From Clostridia bacterium (lineage in GTDB: Bacteria; Bacillota; Clostridia; Oscillospirales; Acutalibacteraceae): a stretch of 64,000 nucleotides of DNA. The notes under the pieces were generated by a model that worked only from the letters and a program-made list of their open reading frames with translations, did no database searches and had not been told where the DNA came from. Shown here piece by piece: positions 61,624 to 64,000 of the stretch. Position 1 is the first letter of the stretch; each line of letters starts with the position of its first letter. Location of the stretch: contig JAFXFC010000048.1 in the NCBI GenBank assembly GCA_017513525.1, positions 62,001 through 126,000 of the forward strand, read 5' to 3'. The translations under genes were made by a program, and so were the position numbers.

Positions 61624-62352
61624 ATGGCAGAACTCATAAGATTACAGAAATATATGGCTGATTGCGGTGTTGCCTCAAGACGCAAGTCTGAAGAGCTCAT
61701 AGCTGCAGGTAAGGTTAAGGTCAACGGTATGGTAGCTTCAATCGGCGATAAAATTGATCCAAAAAATGATACTGTAAGTGTCAACGGCCGAAAATTAACT
61801 AAAGACAAGAACTATGTCTATATTATGCTTCATAAGCCAAGAGGCTATGTTACGACCATGAGTGATGAAATGGACAGAAAATGTGTTGCTGAGCTTGTTG
61901 CTGATATAGGTAAAAGAATATATCCTATCGGAAGATTGGACAGAGATTCCGAGGGCTTGCTTTTATTTACTAATGACGGCGAATTTGCTAATGCTCTTAC
62001 TCATCCGTCAAGACATATAGCAAAAACCTACAGAGTCAGCGTTAAGCCTGCAATAACTGAAGATCAGCTTACTATCCTTACATCATCCATGATGATAGAC
62101 GGAAAGAAAACATTGCCCGCTGATGTAAGAATTATCAATAAAGAGGATGACAAATCCACACTTGAAATTATTTTATATGAAGGAAAAAACAGACAAATAA
62201 GACGCTTGTGTGAAGAAGCAGGACTTGAAACAGCCAGATTAAAGCGACTTTCTATCGGACAATTAAAACTCGGCGGACTTAAGGTCGGAGAATACAGACA
62301 TCTTACGCATGATGAAATCGCTTTACTTAAAAGACAGTCAGGCTGTTATTAA
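61624..62352 (+). CDS. rluB: 23S rRNA pseudouridine synthase, RluB-type
   Basis: This 242-aa enzyme begins with an S4 domain (LQKYMADCGVASRRKSEELI) and has the catalytic GRLDRDSEGLLLFTNDG near residue 101 and KTYRVSV near 140. These mark the RsuA/RluB/RluF family; the RluB type acts on 23S rRNA (U2605 in E. coli). Exact target inferred. Confidence 0.9.
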   Translation: MAELIRLQKYMADCGVASRRKSEELIAAGKVKVNGMVASIGDKIDPKNDTVSVNGRKLTKDKNYVYIMLHKPRGYVTTMSDEMDRKCVAELVADIGKRIYPIGRLDRDSEGLLLFTNDGEFANALTHPSRHIAKTYRVSVKPAITEDQLTILTSSMMIDGKKTLPADVRIINKEDDKSTLEIILYEGKNRQIRRLCEEAGLETARLKRLSIGQLKLGGLKVGEYRHLTHDEIALLKRQSGCY

Positions 62353-62369
62353 TTCAGAGGTATAAGAAT

Positions 62370-63248
62370 ATGGTAAAAAGTATGACCGGCTACGGCAGAG
62401 CCGTTGAAACTATCGGTTCTATGACAATTACTGTCGAAATTAAAAGTGTAAATCACAGATTTTTTGAATTTACTCCCAAGGTATACAGAGCTTATTCTTT
62501 CTTGGAAGAAAAGCTCAAAGCATTCTTACAGCAATATATTTCAAGAGGTAAGGTTGATTTGTATATTCAGATCGAAACTGACGATGTTGAAGATAGTATC
62601 GTTCAGGTAAATCATTCCTTGGTTTCGGGATATATAAATGCTTTTAAGGAAATTTCTGAGCGTTATGACCTCGAAATGGACGATGCTTTTGAAATGCTTG
62701 TCGGCAGATCTGATATTTTTACTGTCAGAAAAGCTCCCGCAGACGAAGAGGCTATCTGGGAATCAGTAAGCAAGGTTGTAAAATCTGCTGTTGATGCCTT
62801 TATTGATATGCGCTGTGTAGAGGGCGAAAAACTCAAAAATGATATTTTATTCCGTGCAGATTCAATTCTCGAAAATGTTTCGTTTGTTGAAAGCAGATCC
62901 CCTGAAACGGTAAAAGAATATAACGAAAAGTTGAAGAACCGCATGGTTGAGCTTTTAGGTGATGCAAATGTTGATGAACAGCGTTTATTGACGGAAGCCG
63001 CAATTTTTGCTGATAAAATTGCTGTTGCTGAAGAAACTGTAAGATTAAGAAGTCACATTGACCAGTTAAGACAGTTTTTTGAGTCAGACGAACCTATCGG
63101 AAGAAAGCTTGATTTTCTTGTTCAGGAAATTAACCGTGAAGCAAATACAATTGGTTCAAAGGCATCAGATATTGAAATTGCCCGCAGAGTAATAGATATT
63201 AAATCCGACGTGGAAAAAATCAGGGAACAGATACAGAATATAGAATAA
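62370..63248 (+). CDS. yicC: YicC family protein (putative endoribonuclease)
   Basis: This 292-aa protein begins VKSMTGYGRA, a YicC mark, and has SRGKVDLYIQIE near residue 60 and the C-terminal GRKLDFLVQEINREANTIGSKASD. The E. coli member is an endoribonuclease. In Firmicutes it regularly precedes remA and gmk, as here. Confidence 0.92.
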   Translation: MVKSMTGYGRAVETIGSMTITVEIKSVNHRFFEFTPKVYRAYSFLEEKLKAFLQQYISRGKVDLYIQIETDDVEDSIVQVNHSLVSGYINAFKEISERYDLEMDDAFEMLVGRSDIFTVRKAPADEEAIWESVSKVVKSAVDAFIDMRCVEGEKLKNDILFRADSILENVSFVESRSPETVKEYNEKLKNRMVELLGDANVDEQRLLTEAAIFADKIAVAEETVRLRSHIDQLRQFFESDEPIGRKLDFLVQEINREANTIGSKASDIEIARRVIDIKSDVEKIREQIQNIE

Positions 63249-63261
63249 TGAGGATTTATTT

Positions 63262-63516
63262 ATGAAGCTTATAAATGTCGGCTTTGGAAATCTTGTTAAT
63301 GCGCAAAGGGTTATCGCTGTTGTTTCTCCTGATTCTGCTCCTGTAAAACGAATTATTCAGAATTCCAAGGATAGCGGAAGATTAATAGATGTAACACAGG
63401 GAAGAAAAACCATGTCAGTAGTTTTTACTGACAGTGAGCATGTAATTTTATCTTATCTTAAACCTGAAAAAATTTCCGAAAGATTTGATGATGAAAATGA
63501 TGTTGCGGAGGATTAG
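63262..63516 (+). CDS. remA: DUF370 / RemA-like regulator
   Basis: This 84-aa DNA-binding protein has the DUF370 core: LINVGFGNLVNAQRVIAVVSPDSAPVKRIIQ and DVTQGRKTMSVVFTDSEHVILS. RemA in Bacillus activates matrix and osmoprotection genes. It lies between yicC (13 nt) and gmk, the normal order. Confidence 0.92.
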   Translation: MKLINVGFGNLVNAQRVIAVVSPDSAPVKRIIQNSKDSGRLIDVTQGRKTMSVVFTDSEHVILSYLKPEKISERFDDENDVAED

Positions 63517-63522
63517 TTTTGT

Positions 63523-64000
63523 ATGCTGAATAAAAAAGGCAAAATATTCGTTTTGTCAGGACCTTCAGGTTGCGGCAAAAATACTGTTTTTGAAGGAATT
63601 CAACAGTTTAATAAAAATGTTGCTCAGACAGTTTCTGTTACGACAAGAGCTCCGAGAACCAATGAAAAAAACGGCATAGATTATTATTTTGTTGAAAAAG
63701 AAGAATTTTTAAGAAAAATAGAGAATAATGAGTTTATAGAATATGCTCTTTACGGCGAGAATTACTACGGAACATTAAAGAGTGAAGTAGACCGATTGGT
63801 TGATAACGGAAACATCGTTATTCTTGTAATTGAAGTTCAGGGCGCTGCCAATATTAAAAAGGTGATGCCTGAATCAAAATCCATATTTTTGCTTCCGCCT
63901 TCTTTGGATGAGCTTGGTAAGCGTTTACGAAGCAGAGAACAGAATACCGAAGCAGAAATAAATATGCGCATGAACATAGCGCTTGAAGAAATCAAGTTTA
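63523..64000 (+). CDS. gmk: Guanylate kinase, N-terminal part (3' end outside window)
   Basis: About 159 residues are visible before the window ends. The enzyme phosphorylates GMP to GDP. The P-loop is GPSGCGKNT, followed by SVTTRAPRTNEKNGIDYYFV near residue 40 and YGTLKSEV near 85, then VIEVQGAANIKK near 105, all typical of Gmk. GGAGG lies about 12 nt before the ATG. Confidence 0.93.
   Translation, partial: MLNKKGKIFVLSGPSGCGKNTVFEGIQQFNKNVAQTVSVTTRAPRTNEKNGIDYYFVEKEEFLRKIENNEFIEYALYGENYYGTLKSEVDRLVDNGNIVILVIEVQGAANIKKVMPESKSIFLLPPSLDELGKRLRSREQNTEAEINMRMNIALEEIKF

Noticed and set aside
1..64000. CRISPR arrays, tRNA/rRNA genes, insertion sequences, prophage
   Set aside because: No regularly spaced direct repeats, cloverleaf-like intergenic stretch, transposase motif or phage gene was seen; all intergenic gaps are below about 205 nt.

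Overview
This window reads as chromosomal DNA of a low-GC, Gram-positive, endospore-forming anaerobe of the class Clostridia, most like the Oscillospiraceae/Ruminococcaceae group. The reasons are the low GC content with AGGAGG-type ribosome binding sites, the sporulation genes (ylbJ-like, yqfC, yqfD, gerW-like), Firmicutes-type neighbourhoods (cdaA-cdaR, DUF177-rpmF, scpA-scpB, remA-gmk), and a large share of genes for plant sugars. No phage, transposon, CRISPR array, rRNA or tRNA was seen. The window looks like a stable core chromosome rather than an island.

Layout. 1-8.9 kb is carbohydrate use: the end of rhaA, rhaD, a zinc-ribbon membrane protein, a GH36 alpha-galactosidase, a histidine phosphatase, two TIM-barrel sugar isomerase-like genes, a minus-strand uridine-kinase-like gene and a Gfo/Idh oxidoreductase. 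9-14.2 kb holds a minus-strand M14 wall peptidase, cysK with a small Cys-rich gene, and a divergent sporulation locus (ylbJ against yqfC-yqfD). 14.2-23.9 kb has pncB (minus), two XRE regulators, two flavoproteins, a GT2 glycosyltransferase, DUF1858, trmK, a Nif3-like gene and an Rqc2/NFACT gene. 23.9-32.4 kb is araB-araA-araD followed directly by dnaE, then pfkA. 32.5-39.7 kb is accessory: a FliB-like Cys protein, a glycerol-1-phosphate dehydrogenase, two secreted hydrolases, another sugar isomerase (minus) and an NAD-dependent epimerase fused to a zinc ribbon. 39.8-48.6 kb is housekeeping (gph-like, mtaB, dac, pgi, a small P-loop protein, DUF177-rpmF, DUF512, der). From 48.7 kb to the right edge every gene is on the plus strand: an aminotransferase, ispF, cdaA-cdaR, a repeat-bearing lipoprotein, a two-component system, yqhQ-like, prmC, an M50 protease, scpA-scpB, a DUF2953 gene, gerW-like, rluB, yicC, remA and the start of gmk.

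How it works together. Rhamnose (RhaA, RhaD) and arabinose (AraA, AraB, AraD) are channelled to DHAP/lactaldehyde and xylulose-5-P. GH36 releases galactose, and Pgi and PfkA are core glycolysis. CdaA-CdaR make and tune c-di-AMP, and here they are followed by a putative beta-propeller lipoprotein and a two-component system rather than by glmM.

I saw no wholly new defence or mobile system. The best leads are the c-di-AMP/lipoprotein/two-component block, an epimerase-zinc-ribbon fusion with an operator-like palindrome on its -35, an XRE gene with a 10-bp inverted repeat just after its -10, duplicated CATAG-N6-CTATG palindromes between sporulation genes, and a ribosomal-protein promoter whose -35 lies in a hairpin loop. 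All functions are inferred from reading the translated sequence, with no database search.
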